Part shown: piece after piece, positions 9,501 through 16,062 of the stretch
Numbering within the stretch: the first letter of the stretch is position 1
Layout of the letters: every line of letters starts with the position of its first letter
Source of the DNA: Bacteroidota bacterium
Lineage (GTDB): Bacteria > Bacteroidota > Bacteroidia > AKYH767-A > 2013-40CM-41-45
Assembly: GCA_003151745.1 (NCBI GenBank)
Contig: PLYJ01000208.1
Coordinates: 1 to 32,892, forward strand
DNA: 32,892 nucleotides
Direction: 5' to 3'
Program-made: the position numbers and the translations under genes
The notes under the pieces: generated by a model
Told to the model about the DNA's origin: nothing
Databases searched by the model: none
Seen by the model: the letters and a program-made list of their open reading frames with translations, nothing else

Positions 9501-10245
9501 AATTGCTATTGTAATCATCAAATAGTTTGGAAGTGTATGCTTCAATGCCACCGAAATATTCTTTCGACGGCCCGCGTGTTGAAATGCTGATAATTCCTCC
9601 CGTTGCATCTCCGTATTGGGCAGGCACACCACCGGTGATAACCGTTACCTGCTCTGTGCCTGACTGTGGAGGACTGTATGAACCGCTAAGCTTAATACCA
9701 TCCACATAATATGCCGTTGCATCGCTTCTTGAACCGCGAATATTAAGAGCCCCGCCAACATCCTGCTGATATATACCTGCCGTGGTTGAAGCAATACTAT
9801 TTACATCACGCGTAGGTGCATTTTTAATTTCTTCCTGTGTAACGGTAGTCTGTGTGGTGGTATTGCCTTTATCTATAAGAGGAATCTTATAACTAACCAC
9901 TTCCACCGCTCCGAGTTCAATTCCCTTATTTAACTCGAAGTCTGAATAGGCAGCATTTTCAACTGAAACAATAACGCCTGTACGCTCTGATGGATTATAA
10001 CCCACGTAAGAAACTTTCACGTTGTATTTGCCGGGAGCTAACGGCTTGATAGAATATTTTCCGTCTATATCCGTTTGATTCCCACCCACCACTGTACCGT
10101 TCGATTCGGCAGTTACTGTAGCAAAAGGCACACCTTGCTTCGTCTCCTTGTCAATAACTTTTCCCTTGATTTCACCGGTCTGTGCAAAGCCCACAGTGGC
10201 AGTAAATATAAAAAGCGCCAGCGATAAGTAAAGCTTACGTCCCAT
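6517..10245 (-). CDS. TonB-dependent receptor with N-terminal CarboxypepD_reg-like domain
   Basis: The 1242-aa protein has a signal peptide (MGRKLYLSLALFIFTATVGFAQ). A carboxypeptidase-regulatory-like beta-sandwich follows (about 24-110; GEIKGKVIDKETKQGVPFATV ... YNVKVSYVGYNPSE). The plug domain (about 120-225) contains RDVNSIASTTAGIYQQDVGGALNIRGSRSDATAYYVDGI and GGVPAQYGDATGGIISI. A long 22-strand-type barrel ends in RRMNFGIKLNFD. The family imports large substrates or oligomers across the outer membrane with TonB energy, or acts as a surface scaffold. There is no SusD-like partner here; the neighbours are a cargo-like secreted protein and a PorV-family barrel. The substrate is unknown. A Bacteroidota promoter with exact 19-bp spacing lies about 45 bp upstream of the start. 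Confidence 0.93.
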   Translation of the reverse strand: MGRKLYLSLALFIFTATVGFAQTGEIKGKVIDKETKQGVPFATVTAESNGTVVGGNQTDIDGKYSIKPLAPGKYNVKVSYVGYNPSERTGVIVSVENAAYSDFELNKGIELGAVEVVSYKIPLIDKGNTTTQTTVTQEEIKNAPTRDVNSIASTTAGIYQQDVGGALNIRGSRSDATAYYVDGIKLSGSYSPPQSGTEQVTVITGGVPAQYGDATGGIISISTRGPSKEYFGGIEAYTSKLFDDYNSNLVGFNLSGPIIMKRDTSGRKSSSLAGFFISGEYQYNGDPIPSAIGTYIIKPDVLSSLEVHPLVKSQSFSGFDQRADFLTYNDLNHVNAHANVADQNINLSGKIDIIPAPNVTVTLGGSFTHDDNRSFTYIYSLLNYDKNPESIGNSYRMFARLTQKFSNYTSGEKSSSAVKNAFYSIQFDYTDDNGISQSADHQDNLFDYGYVGKFKTYRAPFYQQTDTAHYKGNLVQANVQTSVQDTLVTFTPSGINAVMSNYTSDYYALAPAKSAIVNGNLVDYYTTITDIPQQGGLINGDNRIPLSVYSLWGSPGRQPNGYSKADNQQYRITAQGSADIKNHSIVIGMEYEQRIDRGYSTSPSGLWTLARQLGNFNNQQLDFANPHPVINQDSVFQNTINYDQKYVPKTVDGLPVKGFFENVRDKLGIPYNQLIDIDSYDPSTFSLNMFTPDELLNNGNSYVSYYGYDYLGNATSGNVSLSNFLTNKDAGNNYTRSIGAFQPNYVAGYIQDKFAYNDLNFNIGLRVDRYDANQPVLKDKYLLYSAHTAGEVASGLLPVHANVPSNIPSSATVYVNDVNTPTNVVGYRSGDQFYDANGNAIADYSLISQSPITTNGVIQPYLINPSDFANQTVRADAFTQYTPQVNYMPRIAFSFPISDEALFFAHYDVLTQRPPSSSQFNPVDYLFFETLAGGGLPNPALKPERTTDYELGFKQALTRSSALSISAYYKELRDMIEVVAVNGAFPINYISYGNQDFGTVKGLSLSYDLRRTGNIRMTANYTLQFADGTGSNPGAQFNVIAAGIPNLRTPMPLNFDQRNTITSSIDYRYAEGKDYNGPMWFGKQFLANTGLNLVFRAGSGTPYTAQSNITADVISGLAERTTLAGSINGSSLPWTYRMDAKLDRDFVLKVGKEREGKGKKRYYVNAYIQVQNLLNTQNVIAVYRATGNPNDNGYLSAASSQASIAQQVNPASFRDLFAIAVNNPGNYSLPRRMNFGIKLNFD

Positions 10246-10290
10246 TTTTTACTTATTAAATTTAAGTTAAAATATAATTAATGAAGTGCG

Positions 10291-10321
10291 TAAAAGTATA
10301 AATGAAATGTTAATTACCAAA
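10291..10321 (-). promoter_or_regulatory. Bacteroidota-type promoter for the TonB receptor
   Basis: On the minus strand TTTG is followed by 19 bases and then TACTTTTA, which matches the Bacteroidota -33/-7 consensus TTTG-N19-TAnnTTTG except for the last base. It lies 46 bp upstream of the receptor ATG and points toward it. Confidence 0.55.
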
Positions 10322-10654
10322 ACTACGCAAATATTTTTTGCATGATCCTTTTAAAGTGAATGTATTTTATTTTAAGATAGACCCCCATCTATCAATCTTT
10401 CCACAAAAGTCTAAGTTGATTTTTTATTAATACTTTACTTGCAATTGCTTAGACAACATAAAGGTAGATATTTTTCAAATACTTCCAAATTTTAACTTTT
10501 CATCACTGGCCTGATGTGCATTTATAATGTTTCATATTCATCGTGCCTTGATGAATATTGTTAACGAAAGATGGTTACTAAACAATTATTAACAATGAAT
10601 AGAAAGCATTATTTAATTTCTATTTTTGCCCGTCATAAGATAAATTGTTGAATG

Positions 10655-10694
10655 ATTGATTTGTTGAATTGGAGATTAAATTCAATAAATCAAT
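10655..10694. repeat. 16-bp inverted repeat upstream of smc
   Basis: ATTGATTTGTTGAATT (10655-10670) faces AATTCAATAAATCAAT (10679-10694) around an 8-base loop, with one G-U-compatible mismatch. Related AAATCAACAAAT words recur in the tandem repeat just downstream, so the whole leader is built from one repeat family. It could act as a terminator or leader hairpin. Confidence 0.65.
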
Positions 10695-10702
10695 TATTCT
10701 AT

Positions 10703-10748
10703 AAATCAACAAATAGAGAAGTATGAAATCAACAAATAGAGAAGTATG
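10703..10748 (+). repeat. exact 23-bp tandem duplication across the smc start codon
   Basis: AAATCAACAAATAGAGAAGTATG occurs twice head to tail (10703-10725, 10726-10748). The second copy ends with the smc ATG, and the first carries a duplicate ATG at 10723. Since 23 is not a multiple of 3, that upstream ATG is out of frame: it opens a 10-codon frame (MKSTNREVCD) that ends in TAA at 10753-10755, overlapping the start of smc. Confidence 0.85.
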
Positions 10749-13700
10749 CGATTAACAACTCTTGAAATAAAAGGATTCAAAAGCTTCGGTGATAAGGTCA
10801 CCATGCACTTTGATAAAGGTGTAACTTCTGTTGTGGGGCCTAATGGCAGCGGCAAGTCGAATGTAGTGGATGCCATCCGTTGGGTGCTTGGCGAACAGAA
10901 GACAAGAATGCTGCGTTCAGAGAAGATGGAAAACATCATCTTTAACGGAACAAAAACACGCAAGCCATCGAACCTTGCTGAGGTGTCCATGTCGTTTGAA
11001 AACACAAAGAATATTTTACCTACTGAATATTCAAATGTAACCATCACGAGAAAACTTTACCGCAGCGGAGAGAGTGAATATTTCCTCAACAATGTTCCCT
11101 GCCGCCTCAAAGACATCACTGATCTTTTCCTTGACACAGGCATCGGTCCTGATTCGTATGCCATCATCGAGTTGAAGATGGTGGACGATATTTTAAATGA
11201 TAAAAACAATTCCATCAAGCTTCTTTTTGAAGAAGCCGCCGGAATATCGAAATACAAAATCCGCAAGAAGCAAACCTTTGCCAAGCTGGAAGAAACAGAA
11301 GCCGACCTGAACCGTGTGAATGATTTATTGTTCGAGATTGACCGCAACATGAAGCTGCTTGAAAGCCAGGCAAAGAAAACGGAACGTTATTATAAAATAA
11401 AAGAGCAATATAAAGAACTAAGCACTGAGCTTGCCATCCTTCAGCTTGCAGGCAGCAAAGTAAAATTTGAAGAACTGCAAAAGCAGGAAGAGCAACAGCA
11501 CGATGATAAAGTAAAAGTAGAAGCGCAGATAAGCGAACTGGAAGCTTCCGTGCAACAACAAAAGTTAGACACGCTTAATAAGGAGAAGGAATTATCGGCT
11601 GCGCAAAAAGAACTGAATGAAAAGATCAGCACCATTCAGCAGTATGAAAATGATAAGAAGGTAAGTAATGAAAAGCTGAAATATTTACAGGACAAAGAAA
11701 CCTCTCTCACCACGCAATTAAATAATGACAAGACTTCACTCATTCAAACACAAGATGGTGTGAAGCTGATTGAAGAAGAAAAGTTTAATGAGGAGCGTGT
11801 GCTGCAGGATGTGGCAAACCGTCTTGAAGAGCTGAGAACAGTGGTGGAAGAAACCCGCAACCGCCATGTGCAGATGCAGGCGGATATCAATCATCTCACG
11901 CAGGAAGCACAGGCCATACAGGTTTCAACGCATGAGTCGGAAAAGAATTATGCTGTAGCCCAGGCAAAGAAGGAATCGCTGCAAAAAGAAATTGAGCGAC
12001 TGACTACAGACACTGAAAGCAAAGAAAAAGAATTAGAAGAAACAAACCAAAGTCGGCAGTCGCCAGTCGCCAGTCAGCAGTCAGCAGTCAGCAGTCAGCA
12101 GAAGCAGGAGGCGGATATGCATAGTGCCACTGCCACTGCCAACTCTCTTGATGAAGCGCTGAAGAAAATAACAGAAGAAATCATTGACGAGGGCAGAAAG
12201 CTTGATTCAAAGAAAAACGAATACCAGCTTACTAAATCACTCATTGATAATCTGGAAGGCTATCCTGAGTCGCTTCGCTTTTTAAAGAAGTCGGGAACGG
12301 TTGCTAACCAGGCGTTGCTTTTGTCTGACGTGATCTCCTGCAAACAGGAATATAAAACGGCTATCGAGAATTACCTGGAAAGCTACATGAATTATTTTGT
12401 AATAGATAATGTGGAAGAAGCCAGCCGTGCCATCAACCTGTTGAGTGAAGCATCGAAAGGACGCGCTAACTTTTTCCTTCTTTCTGAATTTAAAAATCCG
12501 CAAGCTGTAAATCCTTCACAAATTAATAATTGCATTCATGCATTGGAGATCATTGAAACGGACAGCAAATATCTTCCGCTCATCAATCACCTGCTGCATG
12601 ATGTATATATTGTAACCGGCGACCAGGATAACACACCTCACCTTCAATCGCAAAACACGGACAACATCTTCATTTCGCAAAACGGGAAATACTGCAAGAC
12701 ACGACATGCGCTTAGTGGCGGATCAGTAGGTTTATTTGATGGTAAGCGCATCGGCCGTGCAAAGAATCTTGAATCGCTTTCAACAGAAATCGAAACGCTT
12801 CAAGCATCATTAGAAGGAATAACGACGAAGCGTGACAACATTCAGAAATCACTGAAAGAAAATAAAGCAGAGCTGGAGCGTCTCTCTGCTTCGCGCAATG
12901 CATTACAAAAAGATTTATCTAATCTCACCGGACTGTTATCATCGTTGCAAAGCAAGACAGAACAGCTTGCTTCCATCATCAGCAACAATCAGCGTATAGT
13001 CGCAGACTTGCAATCTCAACTGACCGCTATCAGCCCCCCCGCCCCCCCGAAGGGGGGAGTTGAACACCATCAGGGGGATGGAGAAGCTGAAGCCCCCCTT
13101 TGGGGGGATGGGGGGGCTGCTTTGCGCGCGCAGTATGAAAGAGTGGCAGCATCGCTAGCCGCGCTGCAAGCGGAGTTTACTGCTTTGAACGAAACATTGA
13201 ACACACAGAGCAACGATTTCAACCAGCAGAACATTCAGTATGTGCATCAGCAGAACAAGATTGCCAACTTCACACGGGATATAAATTACAAGCATGATCT
13301 GCTTGAGACCTTGCAGAAAAATATCGAAACCAATTCTGCAGAACTTGAAAAGGTGCAACAACAAACACAAGAGTTAGTAGGCAGCTCGGTTGATTTCGAT
13401 GTGCAGTTGCAAACCATGTACGGAGAAAAAGAATTGCTCGATCAAAACGTAACCACTGTCGAAGCGGATTATTTCAAAATGCGCGGTGCGATTGACGAAA
13501 TAGATAATACCATTCGCCAGTTGCGTCAGCGCAAAGATAATTGCGATGCATTGCTGCAAGCTGTGAAGGATCAGGTAGGTGAATTAAAGTTGTTGCTCAA
13601 CTCGATGAAAGAACGCCTCAGCGTTGAGTTCAATATTGCTATTGAAGAAATTCTTGAACGCGACCCTTCACCCGATTGGACGGAAGAAGGACTGCGCGAA

Positions 13701-14342
13701 AAAGTAAACAAGCAGAAGAATCAACTTGACAACTACGGCCCCATCAACCCGATGGCTGTGGAAGCATATAACGAAATAAAAGAGCGTCACGATTTCATCA
13801 TTGCGCAGCAGCTTGATCTTGCAACTGCAAAGGCATCGCTGCTGCAAACCATTGCCGAGATTGATGCAACGGCGAGAGAGAAATTTATGACTGCGTTCGA
13901 TTCCATCCGCGCCAACTTCATTAAAGTATTCCGCTCCCTCTTTACGAATGACGACACCTGCGATCTGATATTGATGAATCCCGAAAACCCGATTGAAAGC
14001 GACATCAACGTCATTGCGCAGCCAAAAGGAAAGAAACCTTTATCCATCAGCCAGCTTTCGGGAGGAGAGAAAACGCTTACAGCTACTGCGTTGCTATTCG
14101 GTATATATCTTTTAAAACCCGCGCCTTTCTGTATCTTCGATGAGGTGGACGCGCCGCTTGATGACAGCAACATTGACAAGTTCAATAACATCATCAAGAC
14201 GTTCAGCAACGAATCGCAGTTCATCGTCATCACACACAACAAGCGCACCATGGCTGCCACAGACATTATATACGGCATCACCATGATTGAGCAAGGCGTT
14301 ACGCAGGTAGTGCCGGTTGATTTGGCGGAGATGGTGGAATAA
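10746..14342 (+). CDS. smc: chromosome segregation protein SMC
   Basis: The 1198-aa product is a full-length SMC ATPase, the core of the SMC-ScpAB condensin. Walker A is GPNGSGKSN at 31-39. Long coiled coils flank a hinge at about 504-672 (LEGYPESLRFLKKS ... HALSGGSVGLFDGKRIGRAKNLESL). The C-terminal head has the signature LSGGEKTLTA near 1104 and Walker B FCIFDEVDAPLDDS near 1129. Start: the ATG gives the canonical MRLTTLEIKGFKSFGDK. Odd points: a 7-bp tandem repeat is read in frame at about 436-452, and a GC-rich inverted-repeat element is read in frame at about 762-792, giving Gln/Ser-rich and Pro/Gly-rich stretches inside what should be uninterrupted coiled coil. The gene is otherwise intact and is the first gene on the plus strand. 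Confidence 0.97.
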   Translation: MRLTTLEIKGFKSFGDKVTMHFDKGVTSVVGPNGSGKSNVVDAIRWVLGEQKTRMLRSEKMENIIFNGTKTRKPSNLAEVSMSFENTKNILPTEYSNVTITRKLYRSGESEYFLNNVPCRLKDITDLFLDTGIGPDSYAIIELKMVDDILNDKNNSIKLLFEEAAGISKYKIRKKQTFAKLEETEADLNRVNDLLFEIDRNMKLLESQAKKTERYYKIKEQYKELSTELAILQLAGSKVKFEELQKQEEQQHDDKVKVEAQISELEASVQQQKLDTLNKEKELSAAQKELNEKISTIQQYENDKKVSNEKLKYLQDKETSLTTQLNNDKTSLIQTQDGVKLIEEEKFNEERVLQDVANRLEELRTVVEETRNRHVQMQADINHLTQEAQAIQVSTHESEKNYAVAQAKKESLQKEIERLTTDTESKEKELEETNQSRQSPVASQQSAVSSQQKQEADMHSATATANSLDEALKKITEEIIDEGRKLDSKKNEYQLTKSLIDNLEGYPESLRFLKKSGTVANQALLLSDVISCKQEYKTAIENYLESYMNYFVIDNVEEASRAINLLSEASKGRANFFLLSEFKNPQAVNPSQINNCIHALEIIETDSKYLPLINHLLHDVYIVTGDQDNTPHLQSQNTDNIFISQNGKYCKTRHALSGGSVGLFDGKRIGRAKNLESLSTEIETLQASLEGITTKRDNIQKSLKENKAELERLSASRNALQKDLSNLTGLLSSLQSKTEQLASIISNNQRIVADLQSQLTAISPPAPPKGGVEHHQGDGEAEAPLWGDGGAALRAQYERVAASLAALQAEFTALNETLNTQSNDFNQQNIQYVHQQNKIANFTRDINYKHDLLETLQKNIETNSAELEKVQQQTQELVGSSVDFDVQLQTMYGEKELLDQNVTTVEADYFKMRGAIDEIDNTIRQLRQRKDNCDALLQAVKDQVGELKLLLNSMKERLSVEFNIAIEEILERDPSPDWTEEGLREKVNKQKNQLDNYGPINPMAVEAYNEIKERHDFIIAQQLDLATAKASLLQTIAEIDATAREKFMTAFDSIRANFIKVFRSLFTNDDTCDLILMNPENPIESDINVIAQPKGKKPLSISQLSGGEKTLTATALLFGIYLLKPAPFCIFDEVDAPLDDSNIDKFNNIIKTFSNESQFIVITHNKRTMAATDIIYGITMIEQGVTQVVPVDLAEMVE
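12051..12099 (+). repeat. seven 7-bp tandem repeats inside smc
   Basis: AGTCGGC, two AGTCGCC and four AGTCAGC units make seven heptanucleotides in a row. They are read as SRQSPVASQQSAVSSQQ. Because three 7-bp units equal 21 bp, the peptide repeats every seven residues. It looks like a common intergenic simple repeat captured in the arm before the hinge. Confidence 0.85.
13031..13119 (+). repeat. GC-rich inverted-repeat element inserted in frame in smc
   Basis: AGCCCCCCCGCCCCCCCGAA near the left end is complementary, with a few mismatches, to TTTGGGGGGATGGGGGGGCT at the right end. The two arms of about 30 bp enclose roughly 30 bp. It is read as SPPAPPKGGVEHHQGDGEAEAPLWGDGGAA. The composition is unlike the flanking coding sequence, which marks it as a mobile palindromic repeat. 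Confidence 0.8.
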
Positions 14343-14387
14343 AAATCCCGTTCAACGTTCAACGTTTTTCAGTTCAATGTTTCTGTG

Positions 14388-14420
14388 CCGTCAGTCCCGC
14401 ACGTGCGGGATTCCTGACGG
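14388..14420. repeat. nested palindrome after smc (terminator-like)
   Basis: CCGTCAG (14388-14394) pairs with CTGACGG (14414-14420) and encloses the perfect 16-bp palindrome TCCCGCACGTGCGGGA (14395-14410). It lies about 45 bp after the smc stop. It can fold into a very stable hairpin that may end smc transcription, but no T-run follows at once. The core belongs to the palindrome family also found at 15883, 23456, 25462 and 29177. Confidence 0.75.
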
Positions 14421-14436
14421 TTAGCTATAAAAAGTG

Positions 14437-14454
14437 TCAGGTTGGGAAACCTGA
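14437..14454. repeat. AGGTT-GGGA-AACCT palindromic repeat
   Basis: TCAGGTT (14437-14443) and AACCTGA (14448-14454) flank GGGA. The same stem, in the opposite orientation with a TCCC loop, lies in both copies of the 144-bp repeat (17523-17544 and 22511-22532). Confidence 0.7.
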
Positions 14455-14568
14455 ATTCTATGATATTCACAAGTGATATTTAAAATATTTTTCTGATATT
14501 TGTAATGTTATTCGAAGAGGAATCGGGCAATGCAGAAGTGCAACCCGCCACCACAATAAATGACCCAA

Positions 14569-14860
14569 ACCATGCACGTGGTAAACTTTACTATGCATGT
14601 GGTATTCTTTACCATGCACACGGTAAACCTTACCGTGATCCAGCAATCCTTACCATGCACGCGGTACTCTTTACTGTGGTCATGGTAAACTTTATCCTGC
14701 ATGGGGCGCTCTTTACTATGCACGTGGTAAACTTTACCGTGAACGCGGTACTCTTTACCGTGCATGAGGTAAACCTTGCCGTGCCGCGGTAAACCTTACC
14801 ATGTATATGGTAAACTTTACTATGCATCTGGTAAACCTCACCATGCATGTGGTAAACCCC
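14569..14860. repeat. array of fourteen 21-bp palindromic tandem units
   Basis: Fourteen contiguous units of consensus ACCATGCACGTGGTAAACTTT run from 14569 to 14860. Twelve are 21 bp and two (14632-14651, 14778-14797) are 20 bp. Across unit junctions the sequence reads GGTAAA-C-TTTACC, a 13-bp perfect palindrome, alternating with an 8-bp near-palindromic core (ATGCACGT / ATGCATGT). Divergence between units is concentrated in the core and in symmetric C/T changes, so the dyad is kept. There are no unique spacers, so this is not CRISPR. The track ORFs on both strands (HGKVYHVHSK-type heptapeptides) are by-products of the 21-bp period; the two 20-bp units break their frames. Confidence 0.9.
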
Positions 14861-15039
14861 ATCGAACTTGCCTTTTTTAGTGTTTTTTGCACATTTTATG
14901 GCATCTTTACCCCATAGGATTCAAGATTATTATGGAGAATTCAGGTTATTTTAGGCTCAAATCCAACGGGGTGCCCCCTTTTGTTAACATCAATTGTATA
15001 ACTATAGAAGGCAAACTCAGGCAAGGCACTAATTAGACC

Positions 15040-15047
15040 TACGTTTG
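15040..15047 (+). promoter_or_regulatory. candidate -7 element before the 225-aa gene
   Basis: TACGTTTG matches the Bacteroidota -7 consensus TAnnTTTG exactly and lies 26 bp upstream of the ATG. No TTTG is found at the ideal 19-bp distance. A second weaker possibility is TTTG at 14980-14983, whose -7 box would be TATAGAAG. Confidence 0.35.
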
Positions 15048-15073
15048 GCCCGTCATAAACAGACATCCAAATC

Positions 15074-15751
15074 ATGAGACCATCCATAGCAATAAACCTT
15101 GACAACGAAGATTACGCCGGCTGGGCAAATCTTGCCAACAGAACCGTATCTGGCATTTCTGGTAATGCGTCGTTCACAACGCCAAATCCGGCATTAATTA
15201 CCGTTTCTGCAGCGTCCGCAGCAGTTACTACTGGAATAGCCGTGTGGGGGCCGGTAGGCAATCGCGGAAGCCATGGTTCCTTGGTTGATCTTAGAAGTAA
15301 AACATTAACTCTTGCTCATCTGGTGCGTTCGTTAGCCGCTTATGTTATGTCAACCGCTGCTGTTTTAGCAGGAGATGATGACACGCTCATGGCAGCAATA
15401 ATTACCAGCTCCGGGTTTACTCTTAAAAGAACCGGTGCGCCCGTGGGAGCCTTGCCCATGGTGCAAAACTTTCGTCAAATTGTTTCCACCACGCTGCATC
15501 CCAGCCAGGGAGAAGTGGCATGGACGCTGCCCCTTGGAGTAACCGCCAATAATGTTGACTTCTTCAAAGTGTTGAGAAGCACCGGCACCAGCCTCGCTGC
15601 CGCCGTTGTAATCGGCTATCCCTCCGACACCAAATTTATTGACACCAACACCACCGGCGCTGTGGTTATATATAACTACTGGTGCATTCCTGTTGCTCAC
15701 GGGCATGATGGCGTGCCTTCCGCAATGGTTACTATAACTCTGGCTGCATAA
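15074..15751 (+). CDS. hypothetical protein, 225 aa, helical N-terminus plus Fn3-like C-terminus
   Basis: I cannot name this protein. The N-terminal ~110 residues are Ala/Ser/Thr-rich with probable helices, including LRSKTLTLAHLVRSLAAYVMSTAAVLAGDDDTLMAAIITSSGFTLKR. The C-terminal ~95 residues (QNFRQIVSTTLHPSQGEVAWTLPLG ... FIDTNTTGAVVIYNYWCIPVAHGHDG) look like a degenerate fibronectin-III-like beta sandwich. I recall a similar order (helical part with 'L..yV...a......A..IilsaGf..rk', then Fn3-like domain) in Bacteroidota hypothetical proteins; this is recollection, not a search. There is no signal peptide or membrane segment. It stands alone, 213 bp after the 21-bp array, and has its own strong terminator. 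GC content resembles the host core genes rather than the AT-rich region that follows. Confidence 0.75.
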   Translation: MRPSIAINLDNEDYAGWANLANRTVSGISGNASFTTPNPALITVSAASAAVTTGIAVWGPVGNRGSHGSLVDLRSKTLTLAHLVRSLAAYVMSTAAVLAGDDDTLMAAIITSSGFTLKRTGAPVGALPMVQNFRQIVSTTLHPSQGEVAWTLPLGVTANNVDFFKVLRSTGTSLAAAVVIGYPSDTKFIDTNTTGAVVIYNYWCIPVAHGHDGVPSAMVTITLAA

Positions 15752-15770
15752 TTTTTATAGTTATTCAAAA

Positions 15771-15810
15771 GGAAACCCCGATGGCGATGGCTGCCGGGGT
15801 TTTGGTTTTT
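15771..15810 (+). terminator. rho-independent terminator of the 225-aa gene
   Basis: AAACCCCG (15773-15780) pairs perfectly with CGGGGTTT (15795-15802) around a 14-base loop, followed by TGGTTTTT. It lies about 20 bp after the stop codon, a classic intrinsic terminator on the plus strand. Confidence 0.85.
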
Positions 15811-15882
15811 AGCCACAAAAATAAAAAGTCCGTTAGACAATTTAAAGCTATAAATTGATAAAAAAGCCTATTGCGTTTTTCC

Positions 15883-15900
15883 ATCCCGTACGTACGGGAT
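15883..15900. repeat. 18-bp perfect palindrome ATCCCGTACGTACGGGAT
   Basis: This perfect palindrome lies in the gap 15811-16062, flanked by two TTGCGTTTTT words (15871 and 15918). It is a member of the TCCCGYACGTRCGGGA family seen five times in the window. It marks the point where sequence turns AT-rich. Confidence 0.8.
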
Positions 15901-15953
15901 CCGTTTTATTAACGCATTGCGTTTTTTCATGTTATCTTGAAATTTTATATTAA

Positions 15954-15984
15954 TTTGGCAACTTGTACTTCGTTGATATATTTG
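15954..15984 (+). promoter_or_regulatory. canonical Bacteroidota promoter of the membrane-SET-TPR operon
   Basis: TTTG (15954-15957), exactly 19 bases, then TATATTTG (15977-15984) match TTTG-N19-TAnnTTTG with no mismatch. Transcription would start near 15990, at the near-palindrome GTTGTGCGCAAC, leaving a leader of about 70 nt before the ATG at 16063. The rest of the gap 15811-16062 holds only the palindrome and short repeats. Confidence 0.75.
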
Positions 15985-16062
15985 TTGTGCGCAACTGTAC
16001 CGCGCAATGAATGACCGACATACTAACTTGACAAAGTGGAATAAACAACCGATAAAAACCAT

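Larger units (their letters stand above)
10246..10745. other. 500-bp AT-rich divergent intergenic region
   Basis: No plausible gene is seen. The region lies between the minus-strand TonB receptor and the plus-strand smc, so it holds both promoters. It contains the receptor promoter near 10291-10321, a 16-bp-arm hairpin at 10655-10694, and the start of a 23-bp tandem repeat at 10703. I could not fix a convincing smc promoter. Confidence 0.7.

Noticed and set aside
14505-14848. ORFs on both strands through the 21-bp array (HGKVYHVHSK- and VNFTVHAVLF-type peptides)
   Set aside because: They arise because 21 bp equals seven codons and few units have stops. The two 20-bp units shift frame, both strands are open equally, and variation follows the DNA dyad rather than codons.
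14569-14860. CRISPR array
   Set aside because: The units are contiguous 20-21 bp repeats with no unique spacers, and no cas gene is in the window.
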